Source: Lichenostomus cassidix
Lineage: Eukaryota; Chordata; Aves; Passeriformes; Meliphagidae
DNA: 64,000 bases
Assembly: GCA_008360975.2 (NCBI GenBank)
Contig: VLJF02000046.1
Span: 2,604,001 to 2,668,000, forward strand
Direction of reading: 5' to 3'
Part shown: piece by piece, positions 22,097 through 33,159 of the stretch
How positions within the stretch are numbered: the stretch's first letter is position 1
Layout: every line of letters starts with the position of its first letter
The notes under the pieces: model-generated
Database searches by the model: none
Seen by the model: only the letters and a program-made list of their open reading frames with translations
What the model was told of the DNA's origin: nothing
Made by a program: the position numbers and the translations under genes

Positions 22097-23766
22097 GACA
22101 GCAGGGCCACAGAGAACCAAGCAGTTCTCTGTGACACTATGGAACCTCACAGAACCAAAGAGACCATTGTGACAATGTGTGACACCATGGAACCAACTGT
22201 CTATTGTGACTGTCTATTGAGACTTTATGGAACCAAAAAAAAAGTACATTGTGACAGAGAAAAGCCTCATGGAACCAATGGTCCATTGTGACACTCCGGG
22301 GCTGCATGGAACCAAAAAGCCATGGTATCACATCAGGGCTGCATGGAACCAATGATCCATTGTTATACTGCAGTCCAAGGAGACCATGGTGACACTATGG
22401 AACCTCCTGGAACCATGGGTCCATTGGGACACATCAGGGCCTCACAGAACCAAGGACTCCACTGTGACCGTGAGGAACCTCATGGAATTAAGGTGACCGT
22501 GTTACACTATGGAACCTGATGGAACAAAGGATCCATGGTGACACTGCAGATACAAGGAGACCATTGTGACACTGAGGAACCTCAGGGAACCAAGGGTCCA
22601 TTTTGTCACTGGGGAGCCCTGTGGAACCAAGGGGACCATAGTGACACTGTGGTTCTCCATGGAATGAAGGAGCCATTCTGATGCTGCTGGGCCTCATGGA
22701 ACCAAGGGCACAATAGTGACACTGTGAGGCTCCAAGGGACCAAGGCAGCATTCTTAAAGTGCAGAACCAAGGAGACCATTGTGACACTACAGGGCATCAT
22801 GGAACCAAGGGTCCGTTGTGACACAGCAGGTACTCATGAAACCATGGAGGCCATTTTTACACTTTGAGGCCTTGCGGAACCAAAGAGCCATTGTGACACT
22901 GTGGGGCTCAATGGAACCAATGGTGTATTGTGACACTGCAGGGCCTCATGGAATCATGGAGACTACTGTGACACCACAGGCCTCATGGAATTAAGGGGCC
23001 ATCGTGACACTTTGAAGCCCCAAGGAGCCATGGAGAGCATTGTGACACTGCACAGCTTCACAGAATCAAGGAACCACTGTGTCACTGTGGAGGCCAATGG
23101 AACCAAGAGGTGCATGGTGGCACTTTTGGGTCCCATGGAACCAAGGAGCCATTGTGACAGTGTAGGGTGTCATGGAACTAAGGGGCCACTGTGACACTGT
23201 GGGGGTTGATGGAAACAAGGAATCCATTGTGACTTGTAGGGACCCCATGGAACCAATGATCCACTGGGATAATGTGGAGCCAAGCAGTCCATTGTAATAC
23301 TGTAGAGCCTCATGGAATCAAGGAGATCATTGTGGCACTAGGGAGCCCCGTGGAGCCAAAAGGCCATTGTGACACTCATGGAACAATGGAATCCACTGTG
23401 ACACTGTGGGGCCTTATGGAATGAAGGAGACCATTGTGACACTGCAGAGTGCCATGGAACCAACAGAATCAATTGTGACACTTCAGGGCCTTGTGGAAGC
23501 AAGGGGATCATTGTGACACTGTGAGGCCTTGTATAGCCAAGGGCCAGTGTGGCACTGCAGGGCTTCATGGAGCCAAGGGGCCATTGGGACACTGTGGAAC
23601 CAAGGAGACCATTGGGACACTGTGGGGCCTGACTGAACCAAGGAGAATATTGTGACACAGCAAGACCTTTTGGAAACAAGGATCCATTGTGACAGCTGGG
23701 GTCTCATGTCACCAGAAGTCCAGCTGTGACACTGTGAAGCCAAGGAGGTCATTGTAACACTACAGA
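22097..23766 (-). repeat. ~40-bp satellite array, copy 6
   Basis: About 1.7 kb of reverse-orientation units. The first part is collinear with 6480-7560 and the whole array is, inverted, collinear with 61166-63140. It ends by joining directly to the start codon of an MHC class IIB leader (23771-23773, minus). Confidence 0.9.
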
Positions 23767-23976
23767 GCCCCATCCCCAGCGCCGGGCAGTGCCCACAGCC
23801 CCAAAGCAGCCTTGATGTGCCCTGGGTGTCCCCAAAGCAGCCTCACCCCGAGCGGCACTGGCAGCACCACTCCAGAGCAGTGTGGAGCTCGGGGGACATC
23901 AGCCGTGCCGGGCAGGGCCGAGCGCCGCGGGAATTCCCTCGGAGCTTTCCTGAGGACAGAGGCCTGAGAGACCTTC
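23767..23976 (-). pseudogene. MHC class II beta 5' flank, cut at the start codon
   Basis: On the minus strand this matches the DNA upstream of the exon-1 leader at 60409, through the ATG and about one further codon, after which satellite replaces the coding sequence. The region is GC-rich and shares GCACGGCTGATGTCCCCCGA and the GGGTGTCCCCAAAGC-type words with 60241-60408 (reverse sense). No complete S-X-Y promoter module is recognised. It is a decapitated copy and cannot encode the class II beta chain. Confidence 0.65.
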
Positions 23977-24556
23977 TGTCCCGGGTTAATGATAAGACTC
24001 TCTCTCCTCCGAGAGCGAAGGGCCCCGACACCCCCTCCCCCACCCACAACAGAACCTCTTAGATGGAAGTGAAGAAAAAAACTATTTATTTGACAAAACC
24101 ACGCAGAGTGCCCTGCAAGGCACAGGGGAAGGGGAAAACCAAGGTGAAAAGGAGTTATTCAACCTGATTAAAAAGTCCTTCTCTCAGACACAGTCCCTCT
24201 CCTCCTCGCCCCCCCGGGGCCGGGTGGAGCTCCCTGGAGAGCTCTGCTGTCCTCTGGCCCTCCTGGGTCTCCGGGTAGCAAAGCAGATCGAAGAGAAGGG
24301 GTCCAAACGAGGAAAAAGAAAAAATGGAAAAAAAAAATGGGAGCAGAGCTCACTCCGACCCCCGTCCAGCACGCAGCCTCTGCCGGGCGACGAATCCTCC
24401 CCCGGAGCGAGGCTTGGGGAAAATGTTTTCAAAACAACCCGCGTTTCTCTCTTCGGCTGGGTGTAGTTAAAGAGACAGGACCACACATTTTTTCTTTCTT
24501 AGGCATATAAGCCAACGATAGGGGATAAAGGATTATCATAACATCAATCCAAGATA
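23977..24556 (-). mobile_element. Solo LTR (580 bp), 5-bp TSD, copy 2
   Basis: Same family as 17254-17835, differing by a few substitutions and small indels. It is flanked by perfect CCTTC repeats at 23972-23976 and 24557-24561. The empty site GAGAGACCTTCCCAGG is present at about 47181, proving a clean insertion into block T. Confidence 0.9.
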
Positions 24557-25075
24557 CCTTCCCAGGACAGACTCAGGCCAAGGAGCCCTTGAGTCCCTCA
24601 GCCCCACATCGGTGTCTGCTGGAACTCAATCCCCCTCCCCATCCCACAGCAGCTCTTCATTTCCCTCCTGCAGCCAGCAAGGGCACAGAGCAGCCTCCTC
24701 TCTCGGCCACTTGCCTGTTTTCCATGCCTTCCCCAGGCCCTGGCTCTGCCCCACAAGCCCTGGGCTCAGTCCTGCCCCTGCACGCTCACACAGGCTGAGA
24801 TGGACACTGATGCTTACTCTGCCAGCTTCTCTCAGCCCAGCCCAGCTCCCTCCAAGCTCTGCCAGCTGCCCTGAGCTCTCTGCAGCACCAAGGGCCTCTC
24901 CCCAGCACAGCCCAGCTGCCTCTGGCCCCACAGCCCTGCTCAGGCCAGGCTGCTCTGGGCAGTGGCCCCACGGCCTCAGCCCCTCTGAAGGGCACAGCAG
25001 CAGCTGGAGCTGCGAGAGGACTCAGCCCCAGCCATGGGGGAACGGGCTTGGCCAAAGGAAAAGGAGGCTCCCTCT
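24557..25075. repeat. Duplicated block T, copy 1 (internally deleted)
   Basis: Matches 47181-48290 but lacks about 0.6 kb of its centre. It is GC-rich and non-coding as far as I can see. With 23767-23976 it forms the upstream DNA of the lost MHC IIB copy. Confidence 0.7.
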
Positions 25076-25570
25076 TGATGCATGATGATTTTTGCCTTTT
25101 ATTTGTCATATACCCTTTTATACATTTTTATACCTTTTTTATGCCTTCTGTATCCTCTATCCCCTTAACCTACATACTTGTAATTTTTGTAGTCTGATAT
25201 TCTTCCTCAGATTTAAGGTTCTGCAAGGCAGAAAGCCTAAATATTTATAGTAAAAGGCCAGAGAGCCCTATGCCATCAAAAACTCTCTAGAACATATTTA
25301 ATAAACGGCGCCCTAGCCTCATACTGGTGGGTTTCTTTAGAATTTAGAAATTACTTCTGTTGTTAATTTTCCTGTTGGGGAATTCTAGACTGATAGGCTA
25401 ATTTGAAAGGTCTATAAAAATTTTATACACATTATACGGTGTGTGCATCTCAGCAGGTTCCACCTTGGAAGAGCTGTGCACCTAGTTTCTTATTAAAATA
25501 CCGAGGTAAAACCATTTCATCCCTTTAATCATGTCGCCTTCATAATTCTAAGACCAACTGAAAGGCAGCA
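25076..25570 (+). mobile_element. Putative solo LTR (495 bp) inside block T
   Basis: An AT-rich insertion splits block T: copies at 48280 and 59105 lack it. It starts TGATGCATG and ends GGCAGCA, contains an AATAAA near 25300 followed by GC-rich sequence as in an R-U5 junction, and is flanked by CTCT on the left and CTGT on the right, a 4-bp TSD with one change. TATA-like runs precede the signal. Confidence 0.65.
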
Positions 25571-26345
25571 CTGTGTGCCCTGCTCTCCTGTCCAGGAGAT
25601 GCTGAGAGCTCTGCAGCCCCTCCTGCCATCCCATCTGCCCACATCAGCACAACAGCCCTGGCCTTGTGGCCATCAGGAGCTGTTCCTGCTCCAGGCCCAG
25701 GGCTCATCCCAAAGCTGGGGCAGCCAGAAAGCTGTGCCCATTGCTGGTCATTCCTGCTCTGATGAGGATGCATCCCTAGAAACTTGGAGGCTCCCCGAGG
25801 AATTTTACTTCTCCAGAGGCTTGTTCGGTCTTCAGCTCTTCCATTCAGGAATTCAGCGAGAAAGGCTCATTAACATTTCAAAACACCCTAACAAGACAAG
25901 GCTCTGGGAATTATTTAATTAAGTCTTCAATTCTTCTGTGGTTAATTGTAGAGATTTCAGAAGGGTATTCGAAGTGAATACACTATATTTAAAGACAATG
26001 CAGAGCAAATTGATTTGTCCTTTTTAGTTTTCTGTTCCTGTTTATGGGTTGGTATCAACAATTTCCAATTGATATTGATCCAGAGAACCTCCTAATGCAG
26101 TCTGAATAGATATGAACATCAAGACCCTTTATGGCTGACAATCAATCAGACTCTGTCCCTAACTCCCTCCCCACCACTTTCCCCACCCAAGCCCTGGGAC
26201 TCAGAGCAGCCTTGTGCAAATCTCAGCTTCCTCCACTCCAGGCTTCACCTGCAGGTTCAGCTCCTTGGCACAAAATCCCAGCTGCTTTTCTTGTTGAAGG
26301 AGCTGCCTGAGACACAGAGGGATGTTCATTTATTGTAAGCAAACT
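25571..26345. repeat. Duplicated block T end joined to part of block S
   Basis: Continues block T after the LTR (compare 48290-48830). It then contains the words ATGGCTGACAATCAATCAGACTC and CACAGAGGGATGTTCATTTATTG shared with 46015-46225. No gene is recognised. Confidence 0.65.
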
Positions 26346-26465
26346 AAACCAAAGAAAGGCACATATCCATAAAAAAAAACCCAAAAAAACAAAAAAAGAA
26401 AAAATCCAAAAAACAAACAAAAAAACCCAAATAAACTAAAACAAACGAATAAAAACGTCTGCTAT
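26346..26465 (+). repeat. A/C-rich simple sequence
   Basis: Mostly runs of A interrupted by C on the plus strand, between block S-like DNA and unrelated sequence. The base bias is similar in kind to the G/T-only tract at 58866-59108 read on its other strand. Confidence 0.8.
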
Positions 26466-27171
26466 ATATTAAATCCACTTTTCACAGCAGACAGTCTCAG
26501 ACCAATGGAAAACACGTTCTGTGCCCAGCACAGATCCCAAGATCCCCCAAACCCTCCCTGCACCAATTCTGCCCAGATTTGCTCTTTGCACACACAAGTC
26601 ACACACTGAAGTCATGAGCTCCCTGCATGGCCAGAGGGAGGAAAAGGGAGAAAGTGGATGAAGAGCTCTCTTGTGCAGAGCTACAGCTGCACTAATCCCA
26701 ATATTCTGGGGTCACAGGAACTTGATCCAACACCCTCTGCAGCATCTGTTCCCTGGGGGTCCTGGTTCTGGGCTTGGGGTTCTGTGCTTGTTCTCAATAG
26801 GGGGTCCTGGCTGTGAGCTCTGAATCCCAACAATGGCTCAGGGTCCTTGCTTTGGTCACGAGGTCCTCCAGCACCCACTGGAGCCTGGGGGATGTGGATC
26901 CTCTTACCTGGCTCACCTGGAGCTGCTCGTGGCCATCCCACAGTGGACACAGGGTACCCCAGGATGCCCAGATGGGGTCACTGTGTCCCCTGGGGGGGAC
27001 ATGCCCCAGGGACAGAGCCAGGGAAGCAGCAGGAAACCAGAGCCCAGGGCAGGATGTGACTCACATGGGCACTGGGACATGAAGAGGATACCAGCACAGA
27101 CCAGGGGTTTTGGGGTGCCTCAGGTGTCCTGGCACAGCAGGAGATTGGAGAAACCCCCTAGCCTTGCGCCA
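26466..27171. other. No gene recognised
   Basis: Mixed-composition DNA leading up to the JAK-like pseudogene. Short open frames occur on both strands without recognisable motifs. No repeat family is identified. Confidence 0.4.
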
Positions 27172-28997
27172 TGCGCCATGCCCAGTCCCACAGGGATTTC
27201 CTCAGGGGCTGCATGGCTGTGGGGCTGAGCCTGGCAGTGCTGGACATGCTGCCCATTGCCAAGGAAGAGCAGCAGAGGCCTGGACAAATCTGCAGCCACA
27301 GCAGGTGAGCTGGGAGCTGGGCGGACATTGTGGCACCCATGGGACAGCTTGGCATCGCTGGGGACAGCCTGGGAGCCGCTGGACAGCCTGGTACCCATGA
27401 GGACAGTGTGGCATCCTTGGGGAGAGCCTGACACCTGTCAGGACAGCCTGGAACCCATAGAGACAGCCTGGCATCACTAGGGACAGCCTGGCATCACTGG
27501 GGCCTGTCTGACACCCACTGGACAGCCTGGCACCCAAGGGGACAGCTGTGCATCCATCTGGACAGTCTGGCAGTATGGGGACATTGTGACAGCTATGGGG
27601 CAGCCTTGCATCTATCAGGACAGCCTGGCACCCATGAGGACTGTGTGACATCCTTGGGGACAGCCTGGCGTCCATCAGGACAGTCTGGCAGCCACTGGGA
27701 CAGCCTGGCACCCCTGAGGGCAGCGTGGCATCCACTGGAACAGCATGAAACCCACGGAGACATTCTGACATCCCTGGACACAGCCCGTCATCCCTGGGGA
27801 CTGTCTGACATCCCTGGTGACACCCTGCCAGCCACCCCTGCCTCCTGTCCCAGGCAGCTCCGAGGTGCTGGCGGTGGCTGTGGCAGGGGTCCCACAGCGT
27901 GGGGACATGGGTGACGGTGGTGTCACCCTGGCGGTGTCCCCACAGAAGTGCCAGCACTTGTGTGACTTCCCCGACATTGCCACCATCAGCAGCCCAGAGG
28001 AGAACCAGCTCCTCACCCTCCCCAGGGTGGGCAGCCAGGTGCTGGTGAGCTGATGGGGTTTGGGGACCCCGGAGAACCCCAGGGGACATGGAGCTGTCCC
28101 CACGCCTGGCACAGGACAGGGAGTTCCCCACGCTGCAGGAGGCTCATTCCTTCCTGGCTCTCCTCCATGGCCACTCCCGGCTGAGGGAGGATGCCCAGCA
28201 CTCCTTCTGCAGGGAGGTGACCTCTCCCGGCTCCTGGGGGACATGGCAAACTAGTGCCACGGGGCCATCAGGGGGTGCCGGGACACCTGAGCAGCCCCGA
28301 GCCAGAGGTGACAGGGAAGGGAGGTGACAGAATCACCCCAGGAGGGGCAGGTCCCCATCCCACCCCCTGGGCACCGTGGGACCTGCGGGGCTAGGGGACA
28401 TTGTTGTGAGGGGTGGGCAAAGGGGATCCCTGAGGGTGACCAGGGCCATCCCTGCCCTTGGGAGCACCAAGTTAGCTGTGACTGAGCTAGAGATGGCTGG
28501 GGGTGCCCTGGGGATGTCCCTGCTGTGCCACAGCCCCCGGCCTTGGACAGTTCCCTGTTGAGTGTCTGTGGCCAGGTGAGACCCCCATGGCACCCCTGGG
28601 GGTTTGGGGTAGCTCAGACCTCACAGGGCCCTGTCCCCATTAAGGAAACACAGCCCTGGCACCCGTGGGGACAGTACCATGGGACAGTGCATTGGACAGT
28701 GCCATGGGGACAGGCACAGCCCTGGGGCTGCTGTGGGCACCCATGGGGCAGGAGGGGTTTAAGGGCTCCCGGGGGGTCCCTGCCCTGCTGAGCCCTGTGG
28801 TCACTCCACAGTTACACTCCAGCCAGGATTCCAAGCAGTGCCAGATCTGCCAGGACAAGGACAGACACTTGTGGCTGTCAGGGGTGGAATGGAGGTTCTG
28901 CAGCCTGTGGGAGCTGCTGGGCACCTCTGGGCACTGAGGGCTGCAGACAGAGGGGGCCAAATATGCCTGGAGGCCACCTGTCCATCCTGCCCCAAAG
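27172..28997 (+). pseudogene. JAK-family tyrosine kinase (JAK3-like) pseudogene, FERM-SH2 exons
   Basis: JAK kinases bind cytokine receptors through a FERM domain and an SH2-like domain and phosphorylate STATs. Five exon-like pieces occur in the right order. 27172-27303 encodes LSLAVLDMLPIAKEE and ends at GTGAGC. 27946-28044 encodes QHLCDFPDIATISS and has CCCCACAG before and GTGAGC after. 28115-28225 encodes AQHSFCREV. About 28465-28575 carries KLAVTELEMAGG and, in another frame, LDSSLLSVCGQ before GTGAGA. 28812-28997 carries WRFCSLWELLG, then a stop. Frame changes, internal stops, loss of the SH2 arginine (LLCHSP in place of the family's LRRSP type) and the absence of any kinase domain show it is dead. 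JAK3 rather than JAK1, JAK2 or TYK2 is my best guess, from the LDSSLLSVC and CSLWELL pieces. Confidence 0.72.
27325..27835 (+). repeat. ~20-bp minisatellite in a JAK-like intron
   Basis: About two dozen imperfect units of the type GGACAGCCTGGCACCCATG lie between the first and second exon-like pieces of the JAK pseudogene. Intronic GC-rich minisatellites are common on avian microchromosomes. Confidence 0.85.
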
Positions 28998-29370
28998 GTG
29001 ACACTGGGGGACATTCCAGAGAGGAGCTGTGAGGTCACACACCAGCTGTGATGTCCCAGAGAGGCTGTGTGATGTCCCAGAGGGGGCTGTGTCATAGCAG
29101 CACCACTGTGGCTGTGTCATAGAGCCACAGAGCAGCTGTGATGTCAGGAAGGGACTGTGTGACATCACAGAATGTGTTGTGTGAGGTCACAGAGGGGCCA
29201 TGACATCACAGAGTGTGTTATCTGAGGTTGTCGAGCATCTACAACACCATAGAGGTGACTGTGACACCCCAGCGTGGACTGTGACATTGAGGTGGCTGTG
29301 TGGCATCACAGGGTGGCTTTATGACATCACAGAGCCACCCTGTGTGACATCACAGGGGGCTGTGTAGGGT
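28998..29370 (+). repeat. TGTGACATCACAG-type minisatellite
   Basis: Imperfect units of 20-35 bp built around GTGACATCACAGAG and GTGATGTCCCAGAG follow the last JAK-like exon. The core is a near-palindrome. No coding content. Confidence 0.75.
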
Positions 29371-29655
29371 CACTGGGGAGGTCACTCCACCCCAACCCCC
29401 TCTCACAGTCCCTCCCCAGAGAAGTTCCCCATCCTGCCTCTGCACAGTGGGTTCCCCTGTCCCCCCGGGTCCCTTTTCCCCCCAGTGCTGCAGCCTTTCC
29501 CAGAGGATGTTCCACAAACAACCCCCCAGAGCCAAACACGGGGACAAGAGGGTTCAGGCTGTGTGACCAGGAAGGACATCAAGGAAGTGGATTCTCCAGG
29601 TCACTGTGGCCTGGTTTGTGTTCCCCAGGGCAGGAAAGATGTCTGGCAGCTGCAG
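29371..29655. other. No gene recognised
   Basis: GC-rich DNA between the minisatellite and a CR1 fragment. Nothing recognisable. Confidence 0.4.
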
Positions 29656-29960
29656 CAGGGTCAGTGAAGAGCCTCCAAGGTGGGGCTGGAGCCCTTTGGC
29701 TGTGAGGAGAGGCTGAGGGAGCTGGGCTTGTCCAGCCCAGAGAAGGGAAGGCTGAGGGGCTCCTCATCCCAGCCTGGCAGTGCCAGCGAGGAGGTGATGG
29801 AGAACACAGAGCCAGGCTCTTCACCAGGGAGCTGGTGGGAGACAGAAGACAGTGGGTGGAAGGTGAAAGAGGTTCAGCGAAGACAGGACAGGAAGAAATT
29901 AAATGAGTCAGGCTGGTTTCAGCATTTCCGCACCATCAAAAGCAGCCTGACTTCCCTTCT
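29656..29960 (+). mobile_element. CR1 fragment, degenerate
   Basis: Words such as GGCTGTGAGGAGAGGCTGAGG, CAGCCCAGAGAAGGGAAGGCT and GAGGTGATGGAGAACACAGAG resemble CR1 reverse-transcriptase-end and 3' UTR sequence on the plus strand. Its ends are uncertain. Confidence 0.5.
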
Positions 29961-29989
29961 CCGTCCACCACTGACAACATTGCAACTAC

Positions 29990-32300
29990 AGCATTGTTCG
30001 AGCTCTTTTATCCCTACTCCAGGGAGAGCATTCTGATAAATAACCCTAACTATGTTTATACCCATAGAAGAACCACCTTTTTCTAAAATTAGTTTTGTAC
30101 AGAAGTCCCCTGTGAATGGTGGTGTGGTCACATATTACTGGGACATATCACACGGCTGAGGGAAGAGCTGTGATGGTTGTTAAATTGTATCCTGTTTAAT
30201 TTTATTGTGGGCAAAAAGGTTTTCTTTGCCTCCAAGTTTCACCAGTTCCTGATCCCCAAAGGACACAAACCTGATCACTTGTGGTTCCCACTCCAGTGGT
30301 TGCACTTGCACCTCCCTCCATCCCCAGAGCAGAGCTCCCTTGTCCCACAAAGTCCCTGGCAATGGAGGGATGAAGCAAACAGGACAGGCTGTGGGGATCA
30401 GGGCCAGGGCACGGCCAGGGATTTGGTGTGGTTGTGACCCCAGGGCAGGACGCTGCCCTTGGCCTTGCTGAACCTCATCCAATTGTCCTGGGCCCATGGC
30501 TGCAGCCTGTCCAGATCCCTCTGCAGAGCTTCCTGCCCTCCAGCACAGCCACACTCCCACCCAGCTTGGGGTCACCTGGGAACTGACTGAGGGTGCCCTC
30601 GGTGCCTCATCCAGATCAGCAATAAAGAGATTTAACTGAAGTGGCCCCAATCCTGAGCCCTGGGGACACCCCTGGATGTGACTCCATTGGCCAGCACTCC
30701 TTGGGCTGGACTTCTGTCTTTTATGGAGCTCTGCATTCCCTTGCTACTCTTTGCTGCCAATAAATGAACATCCCTCTGTGTCTCAGGCAGCTCCTTCTCC
30801 AAGGAAAGCAGCTGGGAGTTTGTGCCAAGGAGCTGAAAGCTGCAGGTGCAGCCTGGAGTGGAGGAAGCTGAGATTTGCACAAGGCTGCTCTGAGTCGCAG
30901 GGGTTGGATGAAGGAAATGGTGGGGAGGGGGTTAGGGACAGAGTCTGATTGATTGTCAGCCATAAAGGGTCTTGATTTTCATATCTGTTCAGACTGCATT
31001 AGAAGATGGTAGGGGTCGATATCAATTGGAGATTACTGATATCAATCTATAAATAGGAAAAGAAAACTGAACAGGGCAAAACAATTCTCTCAACATTGTT
31101 TTAAATACAGTATATTCACTGCCAATAGACTTCTGAAACCAGTATAATTAACCTCAAAACAATTGAAAACCTAAATTATTCCCAGGAGCTTGTCTGGTTA
31201 GGGTGTTTTGAAATGTTAATGAGCCTTTGGCACTGAATTCCTGAAGTGAAGAGCTGAAGGCTGAAAAAGCCTCTGGAGAAGTAAAATACTTCAGCAACCT
31301 CCAAGTTGCTGAGGATGTCAGCAGCCCCCACTGAGGTCATCCCTGCCAAGAGACCATGGGGGCAATGAGCAGCCAAGGAGAGCATCCCTGGGCTGGGGAA
31401 GCAGAACTCAGAGGCACCAGTGGCTCCAGGTGGGAAATGGACTCTGCAATGTGGCTGTGAAAGCCCTGCCTGGGCTTGGCCAAGCAGGACAGCCAAGGCC
31501 TGACCCCCATGCCCTGGCAATGGGGATCGGTGGCCTCACAGGATGCTCGTGGCTCTCCCGGAGCAGTGGGATGTGGGGTGTGGGATGGTGAGGGCAGGAG
31601 AGCAGCAGGAGCCCTGCAAAGCTCTGTGGGCTGGGGGAGGAGGCCACAAGCCCTGGGGCTGCAAGGAACTGGTGTCTTCTCATGGGCCTCAGTGGCAGGG
31701 ACAGCAGCCACAGCCAGGGGACACAAATGTCATTGCTGCTGGCAGGGGGTGGTCCCAGCCCCCCCAAGGCCTTTGGTCACCCCACTGCAGCTCTCCTCCC
31801 CTGGCCTAGGCCTGTGCTGCTTCCCTTGCAGACTTTACCCACTGCCCCATTTCCCCACCTCCCTCTGACCCTGGGAGCTCCCAAAGCTTTCCTCATGTCC
31901 CTCAGTCCTCCCTTGTTGGTGCTTCAAACAAAAAGCTGTGTTTGGCTGAGGAATGGCCAATTCCTGTGGGATTCCCAATTCCTGCCTTCTTCCCACACCC
32001 TGCTAAAGCTCCTGTGGCACCCAACCTGTCCCAGGCACAGCCTTGCTGGAATCTGCTCCTTCTCTCCATCTCCCAGCACTGAAATCCATGTCCCATCAGC
32101 AGCCCTGCAGAGCAGCCCAGCCCTGCCTGGCCCTGCAGCAGGAACTGGAGGCACTGGAGGTCAGGGACAGCGACTCTGGGTCTGGAATGCTCAGGAGATG
32201 CTCAGCTTGGGCAGTTCCTGCAGTCCCAGGGCCAGCCCTGCTGCCCAGGACAGCAGCAGAGAGTTGGCCCCAGGGCTCCTCAGGCAGCTCCTGGTACCCC
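29990..32300. repeat. Duplicated block S, copy 2, with extended left end
   Basis: Matches 11330-13344, and inverted 44480-46940, including the CR1 remnant at 30430-30720 and the TTTAATTTTATTGTG... left extension shared with 46740-46940. Long frames (for example 220 codons from 31682) are present but shifted in the sister copies. Confidence 0.75.
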
Positions 32301-32430
32301 AGAGACACAATCACAGGATAAAACAGGTTGGAAAAGACCTTTGAGACCATCAGGTCCAACCTGTGACCTTACACCAGCTTGTCACCCAGACCATGGCACC
32401 GAGTGCCACATCCAATCTTTCTTTAACACA
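32300..32430 (-). mobile_element. CR1 3' end fragment, interrupted near the provirus
   Basis: Starts at the CACAATCACAGGATAAAACAGG tail and is cut after AATCTTTCTTTAACAC, shortly before the proviral integration site. Confidence 0.8.
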
Positions 32431-32475
32431 TAACCCGGGTGTGCAGAGAGAATCATTCCATGATACATGAATTTA

Positions 32476-32890
32476 TGTGGGGAATTAGCTAATAGAAAAA
32501 GAACATACAGACTTAAATAAGCTGTTTCTTAACACTTAAACAAGCTGCTTCTTAACAATAGCCATATTCAGCCAACTATTAATTAGACACCTGTGTCCAA
32601 TCAGCGATCTATGTCACCATAACCTTGGCTGCAACATAGAGGTGGTGGGAGCCGTCGAGAATGCGTTAATTGCTAACAAGAATGCAGAAATCAGGCATTA
32701 TAGATAAACATAGATACATGTTAAGGCAAGTAGCCAAACTTAGGGCGTGGAAGTATATAACCAATAATATTGTACGATTACAGAATATGCATGATCTAGT
32801 TAACTACACTATAAAACTGTATACTGCAGATCAATAAACTGAAGCTTGTAGTAAACCCATATTGGATTGTCAAGCCTCCGTTTCTCGGCT
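32476..32890 (+). mobile_element. 5' LTR of the provirus
   Basis: Starts TGTGGGGAATTAGC. It has TATATAACC and TATAAAACTG TATA-like motifs, AATAAA at about 32833 and a short U5 ending TCTCGGCT, where the 3' LTR has the canonical CA. I count seven differences from the 3' LTR over 415 bp. Confidence 0.92.
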
Positions 32891-32892
32891 AA

Positions 32893-32911
32893 TGGTGACC
32901 CCCGACGTGAT
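32893..32911 (+). other. tRNA-Trp-type primer binding site
   Basis: Begins with TGG two bases after the LTR and matches the known avian leukosis/sarcoma primer site except for one inserted C in the C-run. The insertion would weaken primer pairing. Confidence 0.85.
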
Positions 32912-33159
32912 ACGCACAAGGGTCCTGCTCTCCGTCTGGCTGGACTTGTTTGGAGAACAGTGCGGCTACGGCCGAGAATCCAGGCATCTGGCTCCGAACA
33001 CCCAGGAGGGTCAAAGCAGTGGGCGCACTGATCAGACGACTGTACAGACAGGATCTGGACACTGCCGGACTTGCGAGGTGGATTTCGCACGCACCAGAGA
33101 GGAGAAGCAGCCGATAACCTCGAGGGGGTGGAAGTAAGTGCGCAATTCCGTAAATCGGG

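Larger units (their letters stand above)
15815..22340. repeat. Right arm of the large inverted repeat
   Basis: Mirror image of 1-6121: CR1, block U, receptor gene, receptor 5' flank, R1, LTR-A and satellite, all on the opposite strand. The arm is about 0.6 kb longer internally because of the LTR at 17254-17835. Confidence 0.9.

Noticed and set aside
26346..26465. Poly(A) tail of a processed pseudogene
   Set aside because: No retrocopied coding sequence precedes it and no TSD is visible; simple A/C-rich DNA.
27202..28131. 309-codon minus-strand frame over the JAK-like region
   Set aside because: Antisense to the plus-strand exon pieces with good splice sites. Its repeats derive from the 20-bp minisatellite.
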